Assembly (NCBI RefSeq): GCF_030149505.1
Contig: NZ_JASBRN010000047.1
Location: 1 to 64,000, forward strand
DNA length: 64,000 nt
Direction: 5' to 3'
Source: Nocardioides sp.
GTDB taxonomy: Bacteria; Actinomycetota; Actinomycetes; Propionibacteriales; Nocardioidaceae
In this document: piece by piece, positions 24,592 through 32,159 of the stretch
Numbering within the stretch: the stretch's first letter is position 1
How the letters are laid out: each line of letters begins with the position of its first letter
Position numbers and translations under genes: made by a program
Notes under the pieces: generated by a model
What the model saw: the letters and a program-made list of their open reading frames with translations, nothing else
What the model was told of the DNA's origin: nothing
Database searches by the model: none

Positions 24592-26178
24592 TCAGGCGGC
24601 GCTGTCGCTGGCCTCGGCGTCGCTGGCCTCGTCCTCCGGCTCGTCGCTGCCGGTGCTCGACGGCGGCTCCTCGCCGAGCAGGATCCGCTCGACCTCGCTG
24701 GGCTGGTAGCCCCACTCCACGAGCGCGCCGAGCACGCGGGCATCCCACGCGGTCGGGTTGCGCCACGAGTGCTTGCCGGTCGTGGCCTCCCACGCGGCGA
24801 TGACGGCGGCGAGCGTGGTCATGGTCGCGGCCTTCGGCGTGCTCGCCTTGGTCGCGATCTTGTGGCACTCGTCGTGCCCCGCGCCGTAGTAGCCGGTCGG
24901 ACGGTCGACGCCCAGCAGCGTGAACAGCATCGGGTGCCGGTGGTCCATGGCCTTGCTCAGCGAGTGGTGTCCGGTGACGACGGCCTCGCAGATCAGCGCC
25001 TCGGCACCCTTCGGGGCGGTCTTGCGGGCGACGAACGTGGCCAGCCACTCGCGGCGCACCGTCTCCGCGCTCGCCCAGGCCTTGTTGTTGGCGATCACGC
25101 GGCGGCGCTCCTCGCGGCGGGCCTCGGCCTGCGCCTCGCTCTCGCCCTCGTCGCTGCTGTCGCCCGTGGTGCTGCCGGAAGCGCCGCGACGGCGCAGACC
25201 GGAGGCGGCGAGGTCGGTCACGACCCACACCGGCACGTACTGCTGGTGGGGCTCGGCGGGCACGTAGTCCTCGTCCTCCGACTCGTCGCCGTCCTCGCTC
25301 TCCTCGTCGTACTCGTCCTCGGGGTAGACCCACTCCTTCACGACGTGGACGCGAGCGCCCGGGACGCTCGGCCACTCCTCCTCGGGCAGCGGCTCGCCGT
25401 CCTCGGTGACCAGCCGCTCGATGCGCAGCACCTCGTCGGCCTCCTCGAACTCCTCGGCGCTCAGCACCGGCAGGCCCTCGGCGCGCAGCCGCTCGACCTC
25501 GGCGGCGTCGGCCTCGCGCTCTGCGGCCTCGTCGCGCAGCCGCTGGGCCTCGTGGGCGAGCGAGCGCCGCCACCGCTTGGCGGATTCCAGTCGCTCGACG
25601 GCCTCGGGGTCGTGCTCGAACTCGGCGAAGATCGCGGCCTCCTCCAAGGTCAGGTCGCCGGAGTCGAGCCGGTTGCGGCTCTGGTCGGCCTTGGTGACCG
25701 CCAGGGCGGCGTTCACGGTCGGGCGGTCGATGCTGGTGCGCTTGGCGATCTGCGCGGCGCTCACGCCGAGCAGGGCCAGCTGCTCCACGCCTGCGACGAT
25801 CTCGGCCTCGCGCATCCCGGCGCGGTGGATGTTCTCGACCATCTGGTCACCGATCCGGTCGGCGTCGGCGGGCCGGGGTACGACACGGGCCGGGATCAGC
25901 CCGGTCGGGGTGCCGACCTCGGCGGCGGTCACGGTGCGGCGCTGGCCGCGCAGCAGGACGTACTGGCCGTCCTCGTTGCGGTAGACCGTGACTGCCTCCA
26001 GCACGCCGCGCTCCTTGATCGACTTGCGGAACTCCTTGTGGTCGGCGCGCAGGTCGGTCCGGACGTTGGTGCCGATGATGATGTCGGCGGGGTCGAGGTA
26101 CAGGAACTCCTCGGCCTGGACGACCTCGGTGACCTCGTCGGCGGCGGTGTCGGCGGGGGCCTGGATGGTGTCGGTCAT
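24592..26178 (-). CDS. ParB/Spo0J-like DNA-binding protein
   Basis: 528 residues from ATG 26178, which has GGAGGA seven bases upstream; an in-frame ATG at 26193 is less likely. A ParB N-terminal domain occupies about residues 25-125 (RKSIKERGVLEAVTVY, YVLLRGQRRTVTAAEVG, MVENIHRAGM) and a helix-turn-helix follows (LLGVSAAQIAKRTSIDRPTV). The long acidic linker (about 230-330) and C-terminal domain are unlike chromosomal ParB. ParB proteins load on centromeres with CTP. No ParA gene is visible in the window, so the role may be regulation or DNA processing rather than partition. Confidence 0.82.
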   Translation of the reverse strand: MTDTIQAPADTAADEVTEVVQAEEFLYLDPADIIIGTNVRTDLRADHKEFRKSIKERGVLEAVTVYRNEDGQYVLLRGQRRTVTAAEVGTPTGLIPARVVPRPADADRIGDQMVENIHRAGMREAEIVAGVEQLALLGVSAAQIAKRTSIDRPTVNAALAVTKADQSRNRLDSGDLTLEEAAIFAEFEHDPEAVERLESAKRWRRSLAHEAQRLRDEAAEREADAAEVERLRAEGLPVLSAEEFEEADEVLRIERLVTEDGEPLPEEEWPSVPGARVHVVKEWVYPEDEYDEESEDGDESEDEDYVPAEPHQQYVPVWVVTDLAASGLRRRGASGSTTGDSSDEGESEAQAEARREERRRVIANNKAWASAETVRREWLATFVARKTAPKGAEALICEAVVTGHHSLSKAMDHRHPMLFTLLGVDRPTGYYGAGHDECHKIATKASTPKAATMTTLAAVIAAWEATTGKHSWRNPTAWDARVLGALVEWGYQPSEVERILLGEEPPSSTGSDEPEDEASDAEASDSAA

Positions 26179-26198
26179 GCTGCTGTCCTCCATGAGTA

Positions 26199-26211
26199 GA
26201 ATAGAAAGAAC
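26199..26211 (-). repeat. 13-base repeat GTTCTTTCTATTC
   Basis: On the minus strand, 21-33 bases upstream of the ParB-like ATG. The identical 13-mer is on the plus strand at 20755-20767 in the relaxase intergenic region, and a 9-base part is at 24526-24534. All three lie in non-coding DNA of the element. Confidence 0.5.
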
Positions 26212-26217
26212 TGACAT

Positions 26218-26488
26218 GACCTAGTCTCCCAACGGGGACCGACGTCTACCGGGCCGCAGGGCGAACCTGTGGAAAGGTGGGCACCCGGTGAGGGTGGGGA
26301 TAACCCCGGCCTCTCCGGGCGCGGACTCCGCTGCGGCGGCGCGGCGCAGCTGCACCTCGTAGCTGGCTGGAACGGAAGGAATCGAGCGAGGGTGGGAACG
26401 GCTGCGCAGGGCCCGACCGGGAATGCAGCGGCGTTGGTGTTAGCCGCTGCAGCTCAACGCCGGCGGCCGAGGCCAGGGGAGTGATCCG
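26218..26488. other. Non-coding region between ParB-like and RHH-like genes
   Basis: 271 bases without a supported gene. It contains GGGGATAACCCC (26297-26308), a small palindrome with a TTATCC core, and CTGTGG nearby, giving it some look of an origin or centromere, but no iterons are evident. It must hold the outward promoters of the two flanking genes. Confidence 0.3.
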
Positions 26489-26944
26489 GTGACGAGCCAG
26501 ACCACGATCCCGGTCGGGATCTACTGGAAGCCCGGCGTGTGGGACCTCGCCCGATCGGCCTACATCGCCGACCTGGACAAAGACGCCGACTCGCCCGGCT
26601 CGTTCGTCGGATGGCTCGCCCAAGCGCTCGAGGTGCACGCCAAGCGCTCACCGCAGAAGCGGGCCGAGCTCGCGGCCGCCTGCGAGAACCATCCCGCCCT
26701 GGTCAGCGTGACCCGCAAGAGCTTCAACAAGAAGCACGACCTGCCCGCCTCGACCATCGAGGCGGTCGAAGACGCACTCGTGGCCGATCGCCAGGAGCTC
26801 GGCCGGATGCTCGCCCGCTCCGCGTTCGCCCAGGAGGCAGTCATCGCCGCGGCCGAGGAGGCCCGCCGGCGGCTGGGCCGAGACCTGCCCCCGCCACCGC
26901 AGAAGCTCAGCAACCGCCCGCCGCGGCGCCGGCCGGCACGGTAG
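26489..26944 (+). CDS. Plasmid-type DNA-binding protein candidate
   Basis: 151 residues from GTG 26489. The N-terminus GIYWKPGVWDLARSAYIADL followed by SFVGWLAQALEVHA has the look of small proteins found with partition genes on actinobacterial plasmids, where they are thought to be ribbon-helix-helix centromere binders. This is family resemblance by eye only. The middle is helical and the tail Pro/Arg-rich. It diverges from the ParB-like gene and is followed by a hairpin at 27001. Confidence 0.5.
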   Translation: MTSQTTIPVGIYWKPGVWDLARSAYIADLDKDADSPGSFVGWLAQALEVHAKRSPQKRAELAAACENHPALVSVTRKSFNKKHDLPASTIEAVEDALVADRQELGRMLARSAFAQEAVIAAAEEARRRLGRDLPPPPQKLSNRPPRRRPAR

Positions 26945-27000
26945 CCGGCGAGGACGACGCCGGCAGTTTGGGTCGGCACCTGGTCCTAGCGCGCTTTCCC

Positions 27001-27039
27001 AGCGCCCCGATCCGGTACCCGAGAGCCGGTCGGGGCGCT
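27001..27039. terminator. Hairpin terminator before the ssb operon
   Basis: AGCGCCCCGA (27001-27010) pairs with TCGGGGCGCT (27030-27039), with an inner CCGG/CCGG pairing, followed by TTCGTG. It ends the gene at 26944 and separates it from control motif copy B. Confidence 0.65.
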
Positions 27040-27100
27040 TTCGTGCGCCGTGGGGATGACCGGGCGCACGCGAGCTCGAGCAACAAAGTTCGACAGATGT

Positions 27101-27134
27101 GATCGCTGCCGGACCCCGACGGGACCTAGGTGAC
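27101..27134 (+). promoter_or_regulatory. Bipartite control motif, copy B, before ssb
   Basis: GATCGC at 27101-27106, exactly 20 bases, TAGGTGAC at 27127-27134. The flank GATCGCTGCCGG is nearly identical to copy A. The ssb ATG lies 40 bases downstream. Confidence 0.65.
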
Positions 27135-27166
27135 TGCGGGACTCAACGTCCTCGCCGTCACCTAGG
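27125..27166. repeat. Inverted repeat CCTAGGTGAC / GTCACCTAGG in the ssb leader
   Basis: A perfect 10-bp inverted repeat (27125-27134 and 27157-27166) with a 22-base spacer. The left arm contains the TAGGTGAC block of motif B; the right arm runs into the Shine-Dalgarno AGGAGGA (27164-27170). Either a paired operator or an mRNA hairpin that would partly occlude the ribosome site. Confidence 0.6.
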
Positions 27167-27174
27167 AGGAAGTC

Positions 27175-27564
27175 ATGTCGACCACCGTCACCTTCGCCGG
27201 CAACCTGGCCGAGGCGCCAGAGCTGCTCTACACCCGCGAGAACAAGCCGTTCGTCAGCTGCCGGGTCCTGGTCAACCGCCGGACCCAGAACGACCAGGGG
27301 GAGTGGGTCAACGACGAGCCCACCGCCCACAACGTCAAGATCTTCGGCTCGGCCGCCACCCACGTGCACGACAGCTGCGGATCCGGCGACCCGATCTTCG
27401 TCCACGGCCTCGAGCGCACCGAGACGTGGCCGGACAAGGAGACCGGCGAGAAGCGCACCAAGGACGTCGTGGTCGTCGACAACCGCTTCGGCGAGGTCGG
27501 CCTGTCGCTCAAGTACGTCTCCGCGCGCATCGAGCGCGCCCCCCACACGGCCCAGGCCAGCTGA
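27175..27564 (+). CDS. ssb: Single-stranded DNA-binding protein
   Basis: 129 residues, OB-fold SSB: VTFAGNLAEAPEL at the start, FVSCRVLVNRRT, then the WPDKETGEK segment. It is shorter than chromosomal actinobacterial SSB and lacks the acidic DDDIPF-type tail that recruits partner proteins. Conjugative elements often carry their own SSB to coat incoming single strands. Strong Shine-Dalgarno AGGAGGA seven-eight bases before the ATG; control motif B lies upstream. Confidence 0.85.
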   Translation: MSTTVTFAGNLAEAPELLYTRENKPFVSCRVLVNRRTQNDQGEWVNDEPTAHNVKIFGSAATHVHDSCGSGDPIFVHGLERTETWPDKETGEKRTKDVVVVDNRFGEVGLSLKYVSARIERAPHTAQAS

Positions 27565-27578
27565 GGAGGTTCGCTCCG

Positions 27579-28607
27579 ATGGATCTCGTCGTACAGTCCC
27601 CGGACGAGCTGCTGGCCGCGGTGCCGCACGTCCTCGGCTTCAAGCCGGAGGAGTCGATCGTGCTCGTGCCCTTCCGGCCCGGGCTCCCCATCACCCGCGT
27701 CGACCTGCCGAAGACGGCCGCAGACCGTGAGGAAGTGTGGGACGCCCTCAGCGGCCCGTACGGCCGCCACGCCCGCCCCGGAGCCCGCCTGGCGATCCTC
27801 TGCTTCACCGAGGACCGCCGCAGCGCTGAGCTGGCCAGCCAGCATCTGTCCAACCGCCTCGAGACCGTGGGCATCACCACCCACATCCGGCTGTGGGCCG
27901 ACGGCGAGCGGTGGCGTGAGTTCAACACCGGCCAGACCGGGCTGCAGACCCAGGCGACCGCCGAGCGGATCGCGGCCGCCACGGTGCTCACCGGCGCCGC
28001 ACAGCCGGCGGCCAACCGCGCCTCACTGGCGGCCTCCATGGTCGGTGACCGCGAGCCGATCGCCCAGCTGATCCCCGCAGCTCGAGCAGCAGCCGCCGCC
28101 AGCAGCCCCGCCGTTGAGCAGGACTGGGCACTGGACCGCCTCGAGCAGTTCCATGCCGACGGCAACCGGCTCTCCGACGTCGACGGGGCCCGGATGCTCG
28201 TCGCGCTGGAGACGATCAACACCCGCGACGCGCTCTGGGAGGACATGAACCGGGAGAACCACACCTCTCACATGGCGATCTGGAACGACCTCACTCGCCG
28301 CGCGCCGGACGAGGTCCGCGCGGCGCCGGCCTCCATGCTCGGCTTCGCCAGCTGGCTGCACGGCGACGGTGCCAAGGCCTGGTGCGCGCTGGACCAGGTA
28401 CCCGCCGACCGGCCCTACTCCATGGCCGCCATCGTCGCCTCTGCCCTGCAGAACGGCATCCACCCGCGCGAGTGGGAGAGGTACCAGACGCAGATGCGCG
28501 ACCTCGCCGGCGAGCTCGACGAGTCCTTCGTCCCTCAGCCTCCGAGCCAGCAGCGCGACCTACCGGGCACCCGGCCCGCCACCGACCGCCCCGTCCCGGG
28601 CCGCTGA
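27579..28607 (+). CDS. DUF4192 domain protein
   Basis: 342 residues from ATG 27579, preceded by GAGGAGG. The opening DELLAAVPHVLGFKPEESIVL is the hallmark of DUF4192, an actinobacterial family of unknown function found on both chromosomes and elements. The rest (QDWALDRLEQFHADG, LWEDMNRENH, MLGFASWLHGDGAKAWCALD) also agrees with the family. It follows ssb by 14 bases and precedes dprA, suggesting a job in handling single-stranded DNA, which is inference. Confidence 0.85.
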   Translation: MDLVVQSPDELLAAVPHVLGFKPEESIVLVPFRPGLPITRVDLPKTAADREEVWDALSGPYGRHARPGARLAILCFTEDRRSAELASQHLSNRLETVGITTHIRLWADGERWREFNTGQTGLQTQATAERIAAATVLTGAAQPAANRASLAASMVGDREPIAQLIPAARAAAAASSPAVEQDWALDRLEQFHADGNRLSDVDGARMLVALETINTRDALWEDMNRENHTSHMAIWNDLTRRAPDEVRAAPASMLGFASWLHGDGAKAWCALDQVPADRPYSMAAIVASALQNGIHPREWERYQTQMRDLAGELDESFVPQPPSQQRDLPGTRPATDRPVPGR

Positions 28608-28620
28608 GGAGGAAACCGCA

Positions 28621-28785
28621 ATGAACCACGACGACACCGACCCGACCACTCAGGCCCAGCCCAGCGCCACTGAGCGCCAGCTGCGCCGCCTGGTGGTGCC
28701 CGAGCCCGCGGCCTACGCCCCAGACAAGCGCCTCGACGTCATCCACGAACCCGACCTCGAGCTGCTGTGGGGAGGCCAGGCATGA
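28621..28785 (+). CDS. Small hypothetical protein
   Basis: 54 residues from ATG 28621, with a good RBS GAGGAGGAAA. The N-terminal half is polar and probably disordered; the end (LDVIHEPDLELLWGGQA) overlaps the dprA start by four bases. No family. Confidence 0.55.
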   Translation: MNHDDTDPTTQAQPSATERQLRRLVVPEPAAYAPDKRLDVIHEPDLELLWGGQA

Positions 28786-29813
28786 GCGGCGACGTCGATG
28801 AGGCCGACCGGCTCGCCAGAGTGACCCTGAGCCGGGTGATCGAGCCCGGCGACCTCCGCGTCACCGGCCTGGTCAGCGAGCTCGGCGCCGGCAAGGTCCT
28901 CGGCTACCTCGAGGCCGCGGCCGAGGTCGAGTCCCACTGGGGCTTCGCTCTTGCCCAGGAACTCGGCCGCGTCGACCCCGCCCAGGTGCTCGAGCAGGCA
29001 GCCGCCCGCGGCATCCGCTTCATCGTCCCCGGCGACGCCGAGTGGCCCACCCAGCTCGCCGCACTCGCCGGCGCCGGCGCCCTCCACGGCCGCGGCGGTG
29101 AACCCGTCGGCCTGTGGGTGTTCGGATCGCACGACCTGCGCCACCTCGCCGGCAACGCCGTCGCGGTCGTCGGCTCCCGAGCCGCGACCAGCTACGGCAC
29201 CGAACAGGCCACCGAGCTGAGCCGCGACCTCGCGATGATGGGCCACACCGTCATCAGCGGCGCCGCGTTCGGCGTCGACCAGGCCGCACATCGTGGCGCT
29301 CTCCTCGCTGGCGGCCCGACCATCGCGGTCATGCCCGGCGGCGTGGACCGGCCCTACCCGGCCGCGCACGCCCAACTGCTCGAGGCGATCGCCGAACGCG
29401 GCCTGGTCGTCTCCGAAGCACCGCCGGGCGCCGGACCAACCCGGACCCGATTCCTGGCACGGAACCGGATCACCGCCGGCCTCGCCGAGGGCACCGTGGT
29501 CGTCGAGGGAGCCGTACGCAGCGGCGCGATGAACACCGCCCACTGGACCACCAACCTGCACCGGCCGCTCATGGGCGTCCCCGGCCCCGTCAGCAGCGTG
29601 GCGTCCACCGGCGTCAACCAGCTGACCCGGCTCGGCTCTGCCAGCGCGGTCGCCAACGCTCAGGACGTCGTCACCGACGTCATGACCCACGCCGCCCGGG
29701 CCGCCGGCGACGGCGCAAACCTGGTCGACGAGTCGTTCGTCCCCGGTCCGGTGCGGTCCGGCCCGCAGGCGGTCCCTGCGGGCGCATCACCGTCCGCCAC
29801 ACCGCGGCGATGA
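28782..29813 (+). CDS. dprA: DprA-like DNA-processing protein
   Basis: 343 residues from ATG 28782. The Rossmann-like DprA/Smf domain spans about 95-310: VAVVGSRAATSYG, ISGAAFGVDQAAHRGAL, VMPGGVDRPYP, FLARNRITAGLAEG, SGAMNTAHW. DprA binds single-stranded DNA and loads RecA in natural transformation. On a conjugative element it may protect or anneal the incoming strand, in line with ssb in the same operon. The C-terminal winged helix typical of long DprA forms is not evident. Confidence 0.88.
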   Translation: MSGDVDEADRLARVTLSRVIEPGDLRVTGLVSELGAGKVLGYLEAAAEVESHWGFALAQELGRVDPAQVLEQAAARGIRFIVPGDAEWPTQLAALAGAGALHGRGGEPVGLWVFGSHDLRHLAGNAVAVVGSRAATSYGTEQATELSRDLAMMGHTVISGAAFGVDQAAHRGALLAGGPTIAVMPGGVDRPYPAAHAQLLEAIAERGLVVSEAPPGAGPTRTRFLARNRITAGLAEGTVVVEGAVRSGAMNTAHWTTNLHRPLMGVPGPVSSVASTGVNQLTRLGSASAVANAQDVVTDVMTHAARAAGDGANLVDESFVPGPVRSGPQAVPAGASPSATPRR

Positions 29814-29829
29814 CCCCTCCGCGGCCCCC

Positions 29830-29838
29830 TGTGGATAA
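29830..29838 (-). promoter_or_regulatory. Perfect DnaA box
   Basis: TGTGGATAA on the plus strand, i.e. TTATCCACA on the minus strand, in the 119-base gap between dprA and the next gene. A single box does not make an origin; no further boxes were seen nearby. Confidence 0.4.
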
Positions 29839-29932
29839 CCCGATTCGTGTCGGGATCCGCACCTACTCTGCTGAGAGTTCCTAGGCCCGGCCGGCCGACG
29901 TCGACCAGGACCGCACTCGGGAGGAAGAGACC

Positions 29933-31030
29933 ATGAATCACCCACCGCACAACACGCCGCAGCGCGAAGCGACGTCGCGCGGATCCGCCGACCGGCCGGC
30001 CCCGTGGCTCCTCGATCTGGGCCTCGATGTCGCCTCTGGGCGGCGGCCGTGGCTGTCCCCGGTGGCCTTCGCGTTGTTCATGGGCACCGGGCCGTTCCTG
30101 ATCAGGTGGCTCACCCAGGGCGCTCCCACGTCAGCAGACGCGCCGGCCGAGCTCGCCGCGATCACCGAGCGGTTGAACGGCGTGGTGGCGGTCGTCATGT
30201 GGGTTCTGGCGGGAGTCTCCCTGGCAGTCGGCGTGGGCTACTGGTTCGTCTGCCGGCGCGCCCACCGCGCCTGGCGCTCGCTGCCTGAGCACGAGCGCGA
30301 GGAGCTGACCCGCAAGCGCATCGACCGGCTGAACCAGGCGCTGGTGGCGCTGGGCGGGATCGCCCCTGACGCGCTGCCGATCAGGCTGGAGGACCTCGAC
30401 GGACTCAACGACCGACACCGCCGCCTCCTGGAGGGTCTGCGGGCCAAGGCCGAGAAGACGACGTCGCCCATCTGCGGCGGCGCTCGAGCACGGACCGAGG
30501 ACCTGGTCATGGCCGGCCGGCTCCACCGAGCGCTCTCCAACGACACCATCGTGCGACCGCCGCACACCGCCTCCGCCGCCACTGACCCCCGCGTGCTCGC
30601 CCTGGTCGAGCTCGACGACGAGATCCAGGCTGCAGCTGCAGCGATCGGCGAGGCGCTGGAAGCCGGCCGGTGCAACTGCGATCAGGACACCCACCGCCGC
30701 CTCATCCGCGCCGGCGATCGCGCCCATGCAGTCCTCCACGGCCTCGACCCCGAGACCCCGGAGCTGACACGGCCGCGGCCGCGCTGGATCGGTCGCCTGA
30801 CCTGGACGGGCGTAGCGCTCTGCATCGCGGCGCTGCCGATCGGGCTGCTGACCGCCGTTCCCTCGGTCCTCATCAGCGCCGCCGGGATGACCGTCGCCGG
30901 CGTCGGGTTCATCGCCGCGAGCTGGCACAACCCCGGGAACCCGCACCCCATCAGCGCCTTGCGGCGCGGCCTGTTCGTCGCCGTCTGGATCGCCGTGCTG
31001 GCCGCCGCTGCCCTCGCGCTCCTGGCGTAG
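29933..31030 (+). CDS. Multi-pass membrane protein of unknown function
   Basis: 365 residues with hydrophobic helices at about 38-60 and 84-106 and three more in the last 85 residues, and a soluble helical middle (about 110-280) containing the polar clusters ELTRKRIDRLNQ and CNCDQDTHRRL. No family recognised. ATG 29933 follows GGAGGAAGAG. It has no close neighbour upstream and is probably transcribed alone or with the small gene at 31074. Confidence 0.6.
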   Translation: MNHPPHNTPQREATSRGSADRPAPWLLDLGLDVASGRRPWLSPVAFALFMGTGPFLIRWLTQGAPTSADAPAELAAITERLNGVVAVVMWVLAGVSLAVGVGYWFVCRRAHRAWRSLPEHEREELTRKRIDRLNQALVALGGIAPDALPIRLEDLDGLNDRHRRLLEGLRAKAEKTTSPICGGARARTEDLVMAGRLHRALSNDTIVRPPHTASAATDPRVLALVELDDEIQAAAAAIGEALEAGRCNCDQDTHRRLIRAGDRAHAVLHGLDPETPELTRPRPRWIGRLTWTGVALCIAALPIGLLTAVPSVLISAAGMTVAGVGFIAASWHNPGNPHPISALRRGLFVAVWIAVLAAAALALLA

Positions 31031-31073
31031 CTACACCGAACCCAAGCCCCAACGTCACAGGAAGGAACCACCC

Positions 31074-31199
31074 ATGATCACCCTGACCACCCAGCCGCCG
31101 GCTGTCCGCGTCGACTGGATGTGGACCGTCAGCGTCGAGCGCGTCCTGGACGCAGCACCCGACCTGCTCACCTGGGCCGACGCACCTCGCACCGAGTGA
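31074..31199 (+). CDS. 41-residue small protein
   Basis: ATG 31074 is preceded by GGAAGGAA at suitable distance. The product (MITLTTQPPAVRVDWMWTVS ..) has two tryptophans in a short beta-like segment and an acidic helical end. Unknown. Listed because the ribosome site is good and the frame fills the gap before the next gene. Confidence 0.4.
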   Translation: MITLTTQPPAVRVDWMWTVSVERVLDAAPDLLTWADAPRTE

Positions 31200-31206
31200 G
31201 CCGACG

Positions 31207-31752
31207 ATGCGCAGCGCCCACACCGAACGGTCGATGCTGGACCGGCTGACCGTCCGCTACTCGAGCCGCGTCACCAACGGCGGCTGGAGCGGCGTGAAGT
31301 ACCTCCGCGCCGAGCACGTGCCGGCCGGGCTGCGGCTGCAGCGCCACCGCATCTGCGACTTCGTCGCCACCTCGATGCACTCCACGCCCTGGGCCCGCGA
31401 GCAGCCCGTCGCCTTCCCGCCGGTGTTCCACGGCCACGAGGTGAAGGTGTCACGCTCGGACTGGCTCGCCGAGCTGCGCGACCCGTCGAAGGCCGCCGCC
31501 TTCCGGCCCCACATGCACTACTGGTGGCTCGTCGCGGCCGCGCGAGACATCGTCCGTGACGACCTCCCCGACGGTTGGGGCCTCCTGGTGCCCCACGGGC
31601 CGCGAACGCTGCGCGTCGTCGTGCCCGCCGAGCTCAACCCCGAGCCCGAGCCCATGCCGCACACGCTGCAGGGAGCCCTACTGAGGGCAGTGGCCACCAC
31701 CGAGGCGCGACTGGCCCAGGCCGAGCCGGCCACGCGGAGAGACGTCAGCTGA
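31207..31752 (+). CDS. PD-(D/E)XK-type (MmcB-like) nuclease candidate
   Basis: 181 residues. The segment FHGHEVKVSRSDWLAELRDP, with the Glu-Val-Lys triad element followed by a helix and HYWWLVAA, is the layout of small restriction-endonuclease-fold proteins in actinophages annotated as MmcB-like DNA repair proteins. A catalytic Glu-x-Lys is present; the upstream acidic residue may be D51 (RICDFVATSM). The activity is a family inference. The stop overlaps the start of the next gene (TGATG). Confidence 0.55.
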   Translation: MRSAHTERSMLDRLTVRYSSRVTNGGWSGVKYLRAEHVPAGLRLQRHRICDFVATSMHSTPWAREQPVAFPPVFHGHEVKVSRSDWLAELRDPSKAAAFRPHMHYWWLVAAARDIVRDDLPDGWGLLVPHGPRTLRVVVPAELNPEPEPMPHTLQGALLRAVATTEARLAQAEPATRRDVS

Positions 31753-32159
31753 TGGCGGCCCGGGCGGTGTGCGGGTGCGGCTGGTCGCGCCAGTACAAGA
31801 CGAAGGAGAAGGCGAAGGCGGCCGCCACCGACCACGCGTGCGCCGCCGGCGTACGCCGGGCGACCCGCCGGCACCGATGCGCCCGCTGCGGCTTCCAGGC
31901 GGTCTACGAGAACGCCGGCGCCGCCGAGGCCCGCTACTGGTTCGCCCGGCACTCGTGCCGCAAGCAGGAAGAGGCGATGCTGCGCGCCGCCCTGGCCGAG
32001 GAGCGCGCCGCCGCGGTCGACCGGACCCCGAAGCCCTGCCACCACAAGCAGGCCAACCACGAGCACGGAACCCGTGCCTGCTACGTCCTCGACCGCTTGC
32101 CGCTGCACCCCGTGCGCGGAGGCCAACTCCGCCGCGCAGAACGAACGCAACCGCCTTGA
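31752..32159 (+). CDS. Cys-rich N-terminal part of a split phage/plasmid regulator-like gene
   Basis: 135 residues. Two CxCx- and CxxC-containing segments (VCGCGWSRQYKTKEKAKAAA, RHRCARCGFQAVYENAG) look like small zinc ribbons, then HGTRACYVLDR, which in related actinobacterial proteins continues as a Cys-rich stretch CRCTPCAEAN. Here that continuation is in the +1 frame (from base 32097), so the protein ends in an unrelated LPLHPVRGG tail. A one-base insertion near 32096 would explain it. The remaining parts of the ancestral gene lie in the next two entries. Confidence 0.5.
   Translation: MAARAVCGCGWSRQYKTKEKAKAAATDHACAAGVRRATRRHRCARCGFQAVYENAGAAEARYWFARHSCRKQEEAMLRAALAEERAAAVDRTPKPCHHKQANHEHGTRACYVLDRLPLHPVRGGQLRRAERTQPP

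Noticed and set aside
26218..26488. Replication origin with iterons
   Set aside because: One small palindrome only; no series of direct repeats and no initiator gene nearby.
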